In this document: positions 36,850 through 44,023 of the stretch, in pieces
Layout of the letters: the number at the start of each line of letters is the position of its first letter
Numbering within the stretch: the first letter of the stretch is position 1
Program-made: the position numbers and the translations under genes
Notes under the pieces: generated by a model
The model's database searches: none
Told to the model about the DNA's origin: nothing
Seen by the model: only the letters and a program-made list of their open reading frames with translations
Assembly (NCBI GenBank): GCA_902805545.1
Contig: CADCTD010000156.1
Location: 1 to 44,023 of the forward strand
DNA from: an uncultured Craurococcus sp.
GTDB taxonomy: Bacteria > Pseudomonadota > Alphaproteobacteria > Acetobacterales > Acetobacteraceae
DNA: 44,023 bases
Direction: 5' to 3'

Positions 36850-37278
36850 ATGCCGAGCCCCCAGCCCAGCCGCGCGCCCGGCCGCCTCGCCGAGGCACGC
36901 GAGCAGCCCTTCCACAGCGTGGAGGAGGCGTGGTTCTGGACCATGGCCGCCCTGGTCGCCCGCCGCGACGGCGCCCGCATCGTCTCCGGCGCCGGCCTGG
37001 TCGCCCGGCCCTGCGAGCCGGACGACGTGATCCGCTGCCTGGACCGGCTCTACCGCCAACGCCGGGTCGAGCTTGCCCATGCCCGCATCATGCGCCTCTG
37101 GGGCGAGCGGGGCGAGGCGCCCGATCCGCGCCAGCCGCGCGAGGCGGGCGATTGGCGGCTGTGGAGCGAGGCGATGCGCCGGCTCGACTGGCCGCTCCGG
37201 GTGAAGGGCATCGTCACCGGCCCGCTGCCGGTGGCGAAACCGGCGGATATCCTCGGCTTTCCGGGCAGCGACGCATGA
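36850..37278 (+). CDS. Conserved phage-associated protein of unknown function
   Basis: A 142-residue soluble protein. The segments FHSVEEAWFWTMAALVARRDG and RPCEPDDVIRCLDRLYRQRR and LDWPLRVKGIV look conserved (Trp-rich, helical). The ATG at 36850 has a GAGAGGA ribosome site 9 bases upstream; ATG 36817 is possible but less well supported. It overlaps the next gene (ATGA). Position ahead of a portal operon suggests an early packaging or regulatory function, without motif proof. Confidence 0.75.
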   Translation: MPSPQPSRAPGRLAEAREQPFHSVEEAWFWTMAALVARRDGARIVSGAGLVARPCEPDDVIRCLDRLYRQRRVELAHARIMRLWGERGEAPDPRQPREAGDWRLWSEAMRRLDWPLRVKGIVTGPLPVAKPADILGFPGSDA

Positions 37279-37715
37279 TGCGCGCGGCGCACCGGCGTGG
37301 GGCGGCGCAGCAGGTCTTCATCGTCTTCGGCGACGGGGCGGGCCAGCCATGGCTGCGCCTGCTGCGGCCGGGCTTCCGCCACTGCTTCGCCGCGCTGGCG
37401 GATGAGGCGGGCTGGACGGTGCTCGACCCGCTGACCGGGCGGCTGGTGGTCTCGCGCCTCGGCGTGCCGCTCGGCTTCGACCTGCCGGGCTTCTACCGGC
37501 GGGCCGGGCTGCTGGTGCTCGGCCCCTTCCTGCCCGGCGAGCCGCGGGCGCGGCGCCTGCCGCCGCTCGAGCCCGTCTCCTGTGTGGCCTTGTGCCGGGC
37601 GGTGCTGGGGAGCGATGCGCCCTTCGCCGTGACTCCCTTCGGTTTGTTTTGTTCTTTGAACAAACTTCTCGGAACTAGGAAAAATATCTTGACTACCGCG
37701 CCGGCTTCGACGTAG
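37275..37715 (+). CDS. Phage-associated protein, possible permuted papain-like fold
   Basis: A 146-residue protein. RPGFRHCFAAL (31-41) and PVSCVALCRAVLG (100-112), followed by FAVTPFGLFCSL, resemble a phage protein type with a conserved SCVxxxxxxLG...TPxxLF tail. The His (36) before Cys (103) order is that of permuted NlpC/P60 or LRAT-like thiol enzymes. A catalytic role is my inference. ATG 37275 overlaps the previous stop (ATGA); ATG 37278 directly follows. The last 25 codons are AT-rich and contain a palindrome and a promoter, so regulatory DNA overlaps the coding end. Confidence 0.72.
   Translation: MMRAAHRRGAAQQVFIVFGDGAGQPWLRLLRPGFRHCFAALADEAGWTVLDPLTGRLVVSRLGVPLGFDLPGFYRRAGLLVLGPFLPGEPRARRLPPLEPVSCVALCRAVLGSDAPFAVTPFGLFCSLNKLLGTRKNILTTAPAST
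37648..37664. promoter_or_regulatory. Operator-like palindrome before the structural operon
   Basis: TTTGTTC-TTT-GAACAAA is a perfect 7-base inverted repeat, 24 bases upstream of a -35 box. It lies in the AT-rich end of the preceding gene. The size and position suit a dimeric repressor or activator such as the S24 regulator at 36005. Confidence 0.5.
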
Positions 37716-37718
37716 AAC
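37689..37718 (+). promoter_or_regulatory. Sigma70-type promoter of the phage structural operon
   Basis: TTGACT (37689-37694, five of six) and TAGAAC (37713-37718, four of six) with an 18-base spacer. It precedes the first structural gene by about 140 bases, with a terminator in between. Confidence 0.5.
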
Positions 37719-37775
37719 ATCCCTCGTCAACGGGCGAATTGCGCCCGCTGGCCTCCTCCCGATCCTCCCGACTGC

Positions 37776-37815
37776 CGCGGGCCCGGTCCACCAGACCGGG
37801 CCCGCGGGCTTTTTG
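37776..37815 (+). terminator. Perfect hairpin terminator in the leader of the structural operon
   Basis: A 13-base perfect GC stem (CGCGGGCCCGGTC at 37776-37788 with 37794-37806), 5-base loop CACCA, then GGGC and five T (37810-37814). It lies after the promoter at 37689 and before the gene at 37860, so transcripts must pass it to reach the structural genes. Confidence 0.85.
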
Positions 37816-37859
37816 GGCGCCGGATCGCCCTCCATCCCCCAAGACCCGAGGTGACGCGC

Positions 37860-38081
37860 ATGGGTGGCCTGTTCCGTGCCCCGAAGCCGGTGATCGTCGC
37901 GCCGCCCCCGGCGCCCGCGCCGGCGGCCGTGGCGCCAACCCCAGCCCAGGCCCAGCAGGCCGCCGAGACCGAATCGCGGGCCCGCTCGCGCCGCGGGCTG
38001 GAGGGCACCATCGCCACCTCCGACCGCGGCGTGCTGGCGCCGCTGCCGGCGGTCGCCCGCAAATCCCTGCTCGGGGAGTAG
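37860..38081 (+). CDS. Small virion protein, T7 gp7.3-like
   Basis: A 73-residue Pro/Ala-rich, basic protein: MGGLFRAPKPVIVAPPP, then ETESRARSRRGLEGTIATS and a GVLAPL tail. The start at ATG 37860 is supported by CCGAGGTG upstream. Size, place directly before the portal gene, and the Arg-rich R-x-R-x-x-G-x-x-x-x-I-A-T-S pattern recall T7 gp7.3, a small virion protein needed for tail attachment. It ends 5 bases before the portal gene. Confidence 0.7.
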   Translation: MGGLFRAPKPVIVAPPPAPAPAAVAPTPAQAQQAAETESRARSRRGLEGTIATSDRGVLAPLPAVARKSLLGE

Positions 38082-38086
38082 CGCCG

Positions 38087-39505
38087 ATGACCGCCGAGGA
38101 GATCCTCGCCCGCCACCAGGCCGCGCTCGACCGCCGCCGTCCGCTCGAGCCCGTCTGGCAGGATTGCTACGCCCATGTGCTGCCGCCCGTTGGCCAGGGC
38201 GGCGCCCTGTTCGATGCGACGGCGGCGGATGCGGCCGAGCAGCTCGCCGCCTCGCTGCTCGCGGAGCTGACGCCGCCCTGGTCGCGCTGGTTCGGCCTCT
38301 CTCCCGCCCGGCCCTTCGCCGAGGGCGAGGCCGGCCGCGCCATGGCCGAGGCGCTGGAGGATGCGGCCGCCGCGCTGCAGGGGCACTTCGACCGCTCCAA
38401 CTTCGCGGTCGAGATGCACCAGGCCTTCGTCGAGCTGGTCGTCACCGGCACCGGCCTGCTGCTGGTGGAGGAGGCCCCGCTCGGCGAGGCCTCCGCCTTC
38501 CGATTCGCTGCCCTGCCGCTGCGCAGCGCGGTGCTGGAGGAGGGGCCGGACGGGCGGCTCGACACCATCCACCGCCAGGCGCGGCTGACGCCCGCCCAGC
38601 TGCGCGCCCGCTTCCCCGGGGCGCCGCCGGAGCTCGAGCGGGCCGGCAGCGACGCCGCGCCCCTGCCGCTGCTCGAGTCGCTCTGGGCCGAGCGCGGCGG
38701 CACGCGCTACGCCGCCATCCTCACCGCCGACCCGGCCCGGCCGCTGCTGCTGGCCGAGGGGCGCTTCCATGAGAGCCCCTGCATCGCCTTCCGCTGGCTG
38801 AAGGTGCCGGGCGAGCTCTATGGCCGCGGCCCGGTGATGAAGGCGCTGCCGGACATCCGCACCGCCAACAAGGTGGTGGAGCTGGTGCTGAAGAACGCCT
38901 CCATCGCGGCGACCGGCATCTGGCAGGCCGAGGATGACGGCGTGCTCAACCCGGCGACGGTGAAGCTCGTCCCCGGCGCCATCATTCCCCGCGCCCCGGG
39001 CAGCAGCGGGCTCACCCCGCTGGCGGCGCCGGGGAATTTCGACGTGTCGCAGCTGGTGCTGCAGGACCTGCGGACGCGCATCCGCGGCGCGCTGCTCGCC
39101 GACCGGCTCGGCGCGATGCAGGGCAGCGCGATGACGGCGACCGAGGTGCTGGAGCGCAGCGCGCAGACGGCGCGGCTGCTCGGCGCCACCTATGGAAGGC
39201 TGCAGGCGGAGCTGCTGACGCCCCTCGTCACCCGCTGCCTCGGCATCCTCGGCCGGCGCGGCGAGATCCCGCCGCTGCTGCTCGACGGGCGCGAGGTGGC
39301 GCTGCGCTACGAGAGCCCGCTCGCCCGCATCCAGGGCCGGGCCGACGCGGCGAATACGCTGCTCTTCCTCCAGGCGGTCGGCCAGCTCGGCGGCGAGGCC
39401 GCGCGGCAGGTCGATGCCGCGGCGGCCACGCGCTGGCTGGCCCGCACCCTCGGCGCCCCGGCCGAGGTGCTGGCGCCGATCCAACCCCCCTCCAACCGGG
39501 AGTGA
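38087..39505 (+). CDS. Portal (head-tail connector) protein, T7-like
   Basis: A 472-residue portal of the podovirus head-tail connector family. It begins AEEILARHQAALDRRRPLEPVWQDCYAHVLP, with ATAADAAEQLAASLLAELTPPWSRWF; later KALPDIRTANKVVELVLKNA, LQDLRTRIRGALL and GSAMTATEVLER are typical of this family. It forms the dodecameric ring through which DNA enters the capsid. Start ATG 38087, 5 bases after the preceding stop. T7 gp8 is about 536 residues, so this one is compact. Confidence 0.93.
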   Translation: MTAEEILARHQAALDRRRPLEPVWQDCYAHVLPPVGQGGALFDATAADAAEQLAASLLAELTPPWSRWFGLSPARPFAEGEAGRAMAEALEDAAAALQGHFDRSNFAVEMHQAFVELVVTGTGLLLVEEAPLGEASAFRFAALPLRSAVLEEGPDGRLDTIHRQARLTPAQLRARFPGAPPELERAGSDAAPLPLLESLWAERGGTRYAAILTADPARPLLLAEGRFHESPCIAFRWLKVPGELYGRGPVMKALPDIRTANKVVELVLKNASIAATGIWQAEDDGVLNPATVKLVPGAIIPRAPGSSGLTPLAAPGNFDVSQLVLQDLRTRIRGALLADRLGAMQGSAMTATEVLERSAQTARLLGATYGRLQAELLTPLVTRCLGILGRRGEIPPLLLDGREVALRYESPLARIQGRADAANTLLFLQAVGQLGGEAARQVDAAAATRWLARTLGAPAEVLAPIQPPSNRE

Positions 39506-39513
39506 CCCGAGAG

Positions 39514-40239
39514 ATGCCCGAGGATCTGTTGCAGCCCGCCGAGGATGCCGCGCCGCCGGCACGCCCGGCCGATGTGCCGGAGAAATTCTGGGATGCCGAG
39601 ACCGGCACGCTGCGCACCGAGGCGCTGCTGAAATCCTACCGCGAGCTGGAGCGCCGCCTCTCCCAGCGCGCCGCCCCGCCCGGCTCCGATGCGGCGCCGG
39701 AGGAGCTCTGCCGTTTCCGCCAGGCGATGGGCATCCCCGACTCGCCCGACGGCTACGAGATCACCCCGTCGCACGACCTCTGCTGCCCCGATGCCGAGGT
39801 GAATGGCCGGCTGCACGCGGCGCATTTCACCCAAGGCCAGGCGCAGCTCGTCTATGAGCTGGCGGCCGAGCGGCTCCTGCCGATGATCGCCGAGGCCGCG
39901 GCCGAGTTCGAGGCCAATCGCCAGCGCGAGAGGCTGGCCGCGCATTACGGCGGCGAGGAGCGCTTCAAGGCCATGGCGGCGCAGCTCTCCGCCTGGGGCA
40001 AGGCGAAGCTCCCGGCGCCGGTCTATGCCGCGCTCTCCTCCACCGCCGAGGGGGTGCTCGCGCTCGAGCGGATGATGCAGGCCGGCGAGCCCGGCCTCTC
40101 CCGCGAGGGCGCCGCGCCGCCGGGCGAGAGCGAGGCCGAGCTGCGCGCCATGATGCGCGACCCGCGCTACTGGCGGACCCGCGAGCCGGCCTTCGTCACC
40201 CGCGTGACCGAGGGCTTCCGCCGCCTCGTCGGCCAGTAG
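39514..40239 (+). CDS. Capsid assembly / scaffold-like protein
   Basis: A 241-residue acidic, helical protein. VPEKFWDAETGTLRTEALLKSYRELERRL is the typical opening of scaffold-type proteins located between portal and capsid genes in T7-like phages. The C-terminus has EAELRAMMRDPRYWR and a basic amphipathic end (VTRVTEGFRRLVGQ), as expected for a capsid-binding helix. Start ATG 39514; a GTG at 39502 overlaps the portal stop and is an alternative. It assists shell assembly and leaves before maturation. Confidence 0.85.
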   Translation: MPEDLLQPAEDAAPPARPADVPEKFWDAETGTLRTEALLKSYRELERRLSQRAAPPGSDAAPEELCRFRQAMGIPDSPDGYEITPSHDLCCPDAEVNGRLHAAHFTQGQAQLVYELAAERLLPMIAEAAAEFEANRQRERLAAHYGGEERFKAMAAQLSAWGKAKLPAPVYAALSSTAEGVLALERMMQAGEPGLSREGAAPPGESEAELRAMMRDPRYWRTREPAFVTRVTEGFRRLVGQ

Positions 40240-40379
40240 CGCCCCGTCCCCTTTCCGCCGCGAACAACACCGCCCGCCCTGCGCGGGCGGCGCCGCGGCG
40301 TGCCGTGCCGGGGCGGTCCCGCAAGCGGGGCAAACCGCCGCGCCATGGCCTTCCCAGACCCCAAGCCGAAGGGCAGACC
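40240..40379 (+). other. Capsid gene leader
   Basis: The 140 bases between scaffold and capsid genes hold a 7-base hairpin CCGCCCG/CGGGCGG (40270-40290) without a T-tract, and a GAAGGG ribosome site just before the capsid ATG. No promoter can be named with confidence. A structured leader could raise capsid output. Confidence 0.35.
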
Positions 40380-41213
40380 ATGTCCAGCTCCATCGACCAG
40401 GCCTTCATCAAGCAGTACCAGGCCGAAGTGCAGGAAGCCTACCAGCGCCAGGGCAGCAAGCTGCGCCCGCTGGTGCGCAGCAAGTCCGACGTGCGCGGCG
40501 CCTCCACCATCTTCCAGAAGGTCGGTCGCGGCACCGCCGCCGCCAAGGCGCGCAACGGCGTCGTGCCGGTGATGAACATCGACCACACCAATGTCGAGTG
40601 CTTCCTGCAGGACTACTATGCCGGCGACTGGGTCGACCGGATGGACGAGCTGAAGACCAATATCGACGAGCGCGCGGTGGTGGCGAATGCCGGCGCCTAT
40701 GCCCTCGGCCGCAAGACCGACGAGCTGATCATCGCCGCACTCGACTCCGCCACCACCGAGGCGATCGGGGCCAACTCCGGCGAGACCGACAATGACGGCA
40801 TGACGCGCGCCAAGGTGCTGCTCGCCTTCCAGGCGCTCGGCAATGCCGACGTGCCGGATGACGGCAACCGCTTCGCTGTCGTCGGCTGGAAGCAGTGGAG
40901 CGAGCTGCTGACCATCCAGGAATTCGCCAACACCCAGTACATGGGCCCGGACGAGCTGCCCTGGAAGGGTACGCAGGCGAAGCGCTGGCTTGGCGCCACT
41001 TGGATGCCGCATAGCGGCCTGACCAAGAACGGCGCGCTGCGCTACTGCTACTTCTTCCACAAGACCGCGGTCGGCCATGCCGCGGCGGCCGAGATCTCCA
41101 CCGACGTCACCTGGCACGGCGACCGCGCCGCGCATTTCGTCAACACGATGATGAGCCAGGGCGCCGTGCTGGTCGACAACATCGGCGTCGTCCGGATGCG
41201 CTGCAAGGAGTAA
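40380..41213 (+). CDS. Major capsid protein
   Basis: A 277-residue phage coat protein. It starts SSSIDQAFIKQYQAEVQEAYQRQGSKL and contains VPVMNIDHTNVECFLQDYYAGDWVD, NAGAYALGRKTDELI and AHFVNTMMSQGAVLVDNIGVV, a pattern shared by capsid proteins of alphaproteobacterial T7-like phages. It folds as an HK97-type shell subunit by family expectation. The ATG at 40380 has GAAGGG six bases upstream; an in-frame start 25 codons earlier is not family-like. A strong terminator follows. Confidence 0.9.
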   Translation: MSSSIDQAFIKQYQAEVQEAYQRQGSKLRPLVRSKSDVRGASTIFQKVGRGTAAAKARNGVVPVMNIDHTNVECFLQDYYAGDWVDRMDELKTNIDERAVVANAGAYALGRKTDELIIAALDSATTEAIGANSGETDNDGMTRAKVLLAFQALGNADVPDDGNRFAVVGWKQWSELLTIQEFANTQYMGPDELPWKGTQAKRWLGATWMPHSGLTKNGALRYCYFFHKTAVGHAAAAEISTDVTWHGDRAAHFVNTMMSQGAVLVDNIGVVRMRCKE

Positions 41214-41223
41214 CGCAGCCGCT

Positions 41224-41254
41224 GCCCCACCCCGCGCCTGCGGGGTGGGGCTTC
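41224..41254 (+). terminator. Terminator directly after the capsid gene
   Basis: A perfect 12-base stem (GCCCCACCCCGC at 41224-41235 with 41240-41251), 4-base loop GCCT, then TTCCTCCTT. It matches the position of the T-phi terminator behind gene 10 in T7, limiting transcription of tail genes relative to capsid. Confidence 0.8.
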
Positions 41255-41285
41255 CTCCTTCCTCACCGCCGGAGTTCCCGTCCCG

Positions 41286-41855
41286 ATGGCCCTCTCCGCC
41301 CTCGCGCTCTGCACGCGCGCGCTGCTGAAGATCGGCGCCCAGCCGATCGCCTCGCTCGACGAAGGCACCGCCGAGGCCGAGGTGGCGGCCAACCTCTATG
41401 CCGGCACGCGCGATGCGCTGCTCTCCTCGCATCCCTGGAGCTTCGCCACCGGGCAGGCCCGCCTGCCGCGGCTGGCGGCGGCGCCGGTCGCCGATTTCCA
41501 GCATGCCTTCCAGCTGCCCGCCGGCATCCTGCGCGTGCTCTCGGCCGGCGTGCCGAGGAGCGGCCGCGGCCTCGCCTACCGGCTGTTCGAGGACCGGCTG
41601 CACTGCAATGCGCCGCAGGTCGTCCTCAGCTACATCTTCCGCCCGGATGAAGGCGCCTTCCCCGCTTTCTTCGCCGCCGCGCTCGCGGCGCGGCTGGCCG
41701 CCGAGTTCTGCATCCCGCTGACGGAGAACACCTCGCGTGCCCAGCTCCTGCTGGCCCAGGCCGAGGCGGAGCTGCGCAATGCCCGCCGCGCCGACAGCCA
41801 GCAGGCGACGCCGCGCGCGATCGAGGACTTCCCGCTCGTCACGGTGCGGGGCTGA
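41286..41855 (+). CDS. Tail tubular protein A-like (gp11)
   Basis: A 189-residue helical protein. ALSALALCTRALLKIGAQPIASLDEGTAEAEVAANLY and RDALLSSHPWSFAT are typical for the gatekeeper/tail tubular protein A of T7-like phages (T7 gp11, about 196 residues). It forms a ring between portal and nozzle. The ATG at 41286 is preceded by a GGAG site. The next gene begins 3 bases after its stop. Confidence 0.9.
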   Translation: MALSALALCTRALLKIGAQPIASLDEGTAEAEVAANLYAGTRDALLSSHPWSFATGQARLPRLAAAPVADFQHAFQLPAGILRVLSAGVPRSGRGLAYRLFEDRLHCNAPQVVLSYIFRPDEGAFPAFFAAALAARLAAEFCIPLTENTSRAQLLLAQAEAELRNARRADSQQATPRAIEDFPLVTVRG

Positions 41856-41857
41856 GC

Positions 41858-43738
41858 ATGGCCCAGGCCCGCACGCTGAAGACGAGCTTCACCGCCGGCG
41901 AGGTGGCGCCGACGCTGCTCGGCCGGCCGGACCTCCGCGCCTATGCGAATGGCGCGCGGCGGCTGCGCAACGTCTTCATCCAGCCGACCGGCGGCGTCAC
42001 CCGCCGGCCCGGCCTCCGCCATGTGGCGATGCTGCCCGGGCCTGCCCGGCTCATCCCCTTCGAGTTCAACACCGAGCAGGCCTATCTGCTGGTGCTGACG
42101 GATGGGCTGCTGCAGGTCTTCGTCGATGATGGCCAGGTGGCGCAGTTCGCGGCGCCCTGGACGGCGGCGATGCTACCGCAGATCGCCTTCACCCAGAGCG
42201 CCGACACGCTGCTGGTCTGCCACCCTGGCCTGCCGCCGCAGCGCATCACGCGGACCAGCCATGTGGACTGGACGATCGCGCCCTGGGGCTTCCTGCGCGA
42301 GCCCTTCCACCGCTTCGCCGCGCCCGAGGTCACGCTGGCGCCGAGCGGCACGACGGGCAGCATCACCCTCGCCGCTTCCGCCGCCGTCTTCACCGCGGGC
42401 CATGCGGGCGTGCGCTTCCGCATTGGTGGCAGGCGGCTGGTGGTGAGCGGCGTCGTCTCGCCGACCCAGGCGGATGCGGTGGTGGAGGAGACGCTCTCCG
42501 GCACCGGGGCGACGGCGGATTGGGAGGAGGCGGCCTTCTCGCCGGTGCATGGCTGGCCGGTGACGCTCTGCTTCCATCAGGACAGGCTGGTGCTGGGCGG
42601 CTCGCGCGACCTGCCGAACCGGCTCTGGCTGTCCCGCACGGGCGACCTGTTCAACTTCGACCCCGGCACCGGGCTCGACGACCAGGCGATCGAGTTCGGC
42701 CTCTTCTCCGATCAGGTGAATGCGATCCGCGCCGTCTTCTCCGGCCAGCACCTGCAGGTCTTCACCTCGGGGACGGAATGGATGGTGAGCGGCGCGCCGC
42801 TGACGCCGGGCAGCATCCAGCTCGACCGGCAGACGCGCGTCGGCTCCATCACGGCGCGCATGGTGCCGCCGGTGGATGTCGACGGCTCCACCATCTTCGC
42901 CAGCCGCAGCGGGCGGGGCATCTTCGAGTTCACCTATACCGACCTGCAGCAGCTCTACCAGGCGAACGACCTCGGCCTCGCCGCGCAGCACCTGGTCCGG
43001 GACCCGGTCTCGATGTGCTACGACCAGCGCCGCCGGCTGCTGCATGTGGCGATGGCGGACGGCAGCCTCTCGACGCTGACGCTCTACCGGGCCGAGCAGG
43101 TCACCGCCTGGACGCGGCAGGAGACGGCCGGCGCCTTCCTGGCGCTTGCCGAGATCGAGGGGACGGTCTGGGCCGCGGTACGGCGGGCGGGGACGATCCG
43201 GCTCGAGCGCTTCGACGAGGCGCTCGGCCTCGATGCGGCGCTGACCGGCTCGGCCGAGGCGCCGCAGGACAGGTGGTCGGGCCTCGCCCATCTCGAAGGC
43301 CAGGCGGTTGGCGTGGTGGCAGGGGGTGCCCCGCGCGGGGCGGCCGTGGTGCAGGCCGGCGCCGTCACCGTGGACCCGCCGGCGACGAGCGTGCAGATCG
43401 GCCTTGCCTTCACCCATGTGATCGAGCCGCTGCCCGTCGACCTCAGCACGGCGATCGGTGCCCGCGCGGCGCCGATCCGCCTCGTCGCCGTCACCTTCCG
43501 CCTGCTGGAGACGGCGGCGCTCGCCGTCGATCTCGGCCGCGGCGCGCAGCCGGTGCCCTTCCGCCGGCTCGACACGCCGATGCTCGATGCGCCGCCCGCG
43601 CCCTTCACCGGCGACGTGCGGCTGCGCGCCCTCGGCTGGCGGGGCGATGCGATGCGGCCGCTCTGGCGCATCGAGGACGACACGCCGCTGCCGATGACGC
43701 TGCTTTCCGTCACCACCGATACGAGGATGACCGACTGA
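41858..43738 (+). CDS. Tail tubular protein B-like nozzle protein (gp12)
   Basis: A 626-residue beta-rich protein. RLRNVFIQPTGGVTRRPGLRHV and LVLTDGLLQVFVDDGQV are typical of the podovirus nozzle family, as are SRTGDLFNFDPG and LQVFTSGTEWMVSG. T7 gp12 is about 794 residues; this is a shorter relative as found in alphaproteobacterial phages. It forms the tail nozzle. It starts with MAQARTLKTSFTAGEVAP at 41858 and overlaps the start of the next gene (TGATG). Confidence 0.9.
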   Translation: MAQARTLKTSFTAGEVAPTLLGRPDLRAYANGARRLRNVFIQPTGGVTRRPGLRHVAMLPGPARLIPFEFNTEQAYLLVLTDGLLQVFVDDGQVAQFAAPWTAAMLPQIAFTQSADTLLVCHPGLPPQRITRTSHVDWTIAPWGFLREPFHRFAAPEVTLAPSGTTGSITLAASAAVFTAGHAGVRFRIGGRRLVVSGVVSPTQADAVVEETLSGTGATADWEEAAFSPVHGWPVTLCFHQDRLVLGGSRDLPNRLWLSRTGDLFNFDPGTGLDDQAIEFGLFSDQVNAIRAVFSGQHLQVFTSGTEWMVSGAPLTPGSIQLDRQTRVGSITARMVPPVDVDGSTIFASRSGRGIFEFTYTDLQQLYQANDLGLAAQHLVRDPVSMCYDQRRRLLHVAMADGSLSTLTLYRAEQVTAWTRQETAGAFLALAEIEGTVWAAVRRAGTIRLERFDEALGLDAALTGSAEAPQDRWSGLAHLEGQAVGVVAGGAPRGAAVVQAGAVTVDPPATSVQIGLAFTHVIEPLPVDLSTAIGARAAPIRLVAVTFRLLETAALAVDLGRGAQPVPFRRLDTPMLDAPPAPFTGDVRLRALGWRGDAMRPLWRIEDDTPLPMTLLSVTTDTRMTD

Positions 43739-44023
43739 TGGGCGCACTCACCTCGCTAGCCACCGTGCTCGGCGCCGGTGCGACGATCTACGGCCAGGTC
43801 CGCCAGGCCCAGGCGCAAAGCGCCTCGAGCAAGACCCAGGCGCACGTCAATGCCGCGCAGGTGGCAGCGCAGCAGCAGGTCGCGCTGGCCCAGGCACAGG
43901 AGGCGGCGCTGCAGCGGCAAGTCACGCTGGCGCGCACCGTCGCCTCCGCCCGCGCGCGGCTTGCCGCGGCCGGCGTCTCGCCGGATGGCGGCTCGGCCGC
44001 CGCCGTGACGGGCGGCCTCGCCG
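43738..44023 (+). CDS. Internal virion protein, gp14-like, N-terminal fragment
   Basis: ATG 43738 overlaps the preceding TGA and the frame is open to the window end (95 residues). The N-terminus MGALTSLATVLGAGATIYGQ forms a hydrophobic helix; an Ala/Gln-rich helix follows (QVAAQQQVALAQAQEAALQR), then RARLAAAGVSPDGGSAAAV, the pattern of T7 gp14-type internal virion proteins that enter the host envelope at infection. The C-terminus is outside the window. Confidence 0.82.
   Translation, partial: MGALTSLATVLGAGATIYGQVRQAQAQSASSKTQAHVNAAQVAAQQQVALAQAQEAALQRQVTLARTVASARARLAAAGVSPDGGSAAAVTGGLA

Larger units (their letters stand above)
36850..44023 (+). mobile_element. Podovirus (T7-like) morphogenesis module, prophage-like, cut by window edge
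   Basis: Nine plus-strand genes follow the T7 order: gp7.3-like, portal, scaffold-like, capsid, tail tubular A, tail tubular B, internal virion protein, preceded by two small phage-associated genes. Base composition equals the host. No integrase, terminase, RNA polymerase or lysis gene is seen within the window and the right end is open. The left boundary is set at the first phage-like gene; I find no attachment repeat. Confidence 0.8.

Overview
The window is about 44 kb of very GC-rich DNA (visibly around 70% G+C, with G/C at most third codon positions). Gene content points to an alphaproteobacterium of the Acetobacteraceae/Rhodospirillales type (Roseomonas-like): class I lysyl-tRNA synthetase, lysA followed by a TIGR02302-type membrane protein, DUF2842, a host-type S24/HTH regulator, a TerB-like protein and cytochrome c'. 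The genus is an inference from style, not from a marker gene.

Layout. 1-1955 (minus): a membrane-anchored Ser/Thr kinase followed by a secreted protein that runs off the left edge. 2329-14321: a surface-glycan region. It has a plus-strand GT2 glycosyltransferase and then two tandem minus-strand operons. The downstream operon (9285 to 3382) encodes a carrier protein, an amino acid:[carrier protein] ligase, a fused double alpha/beta-hydrolase of exosortase-associated type, an acyltransferase-3 membrane protein, a GNAT acetyltransferase and a glycosyltransferase. The upstream operon (14321 to 9482) encodes an MBOAT O-acyltransferase, an FkbH-like HAD protein, a second carrier protein and a membrane-anchored SGNH-like protein. 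Read together, these look like two carrier-protein-dependent acyl-donor systems (aminoacyl and probably glyceryl) placed side by side to decorate an exported glycan. This is the most novel part of the window.

14481-35866: ordinary chromosomal genes. They are a Bug/TctC-like binding protein, apt, DUF2842, tRNA-Pro(CGG), a LOG-family nucleotide hydrolase, cytochrome c', an Lrp/AsnC regulator divergent from a DDAH-like hydrolase, lysA, a TIGR02302 protein with a probable CTG start and a polyglutamine tract, DUF1348, a CDF metal exporter, a zinc alcohol dehydrogenase with a small membrane protein, a disordered small protein, TerB, a DinG-like helicase, a D-cysteine desulfhydrase-family enzyme, asd, and class I lysyl-tRNA synthetase overlapping an MprF-like flippase with a short C-terminal domain. 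Two related REP-like palindromes lie at 31181 and 35877.

36005-44023: an S24 repressor-like regulator and then a T7-like podovirus morphogenesis module, all on the plus strand: two phage-associated small genes, gp7.3-like, portal, scaffold-like, capsid, tail tubular A and B, and an internal virion protein cut by the right edge. A promoter followed immediately by a perfect-stem terminator precedes the module, and a second terminator follows the capsid gene, as in T7. No integrase, terminase, polymerase or attachment site is visible, so whether this is a prophage, a remnant or a domesticated particle is open.
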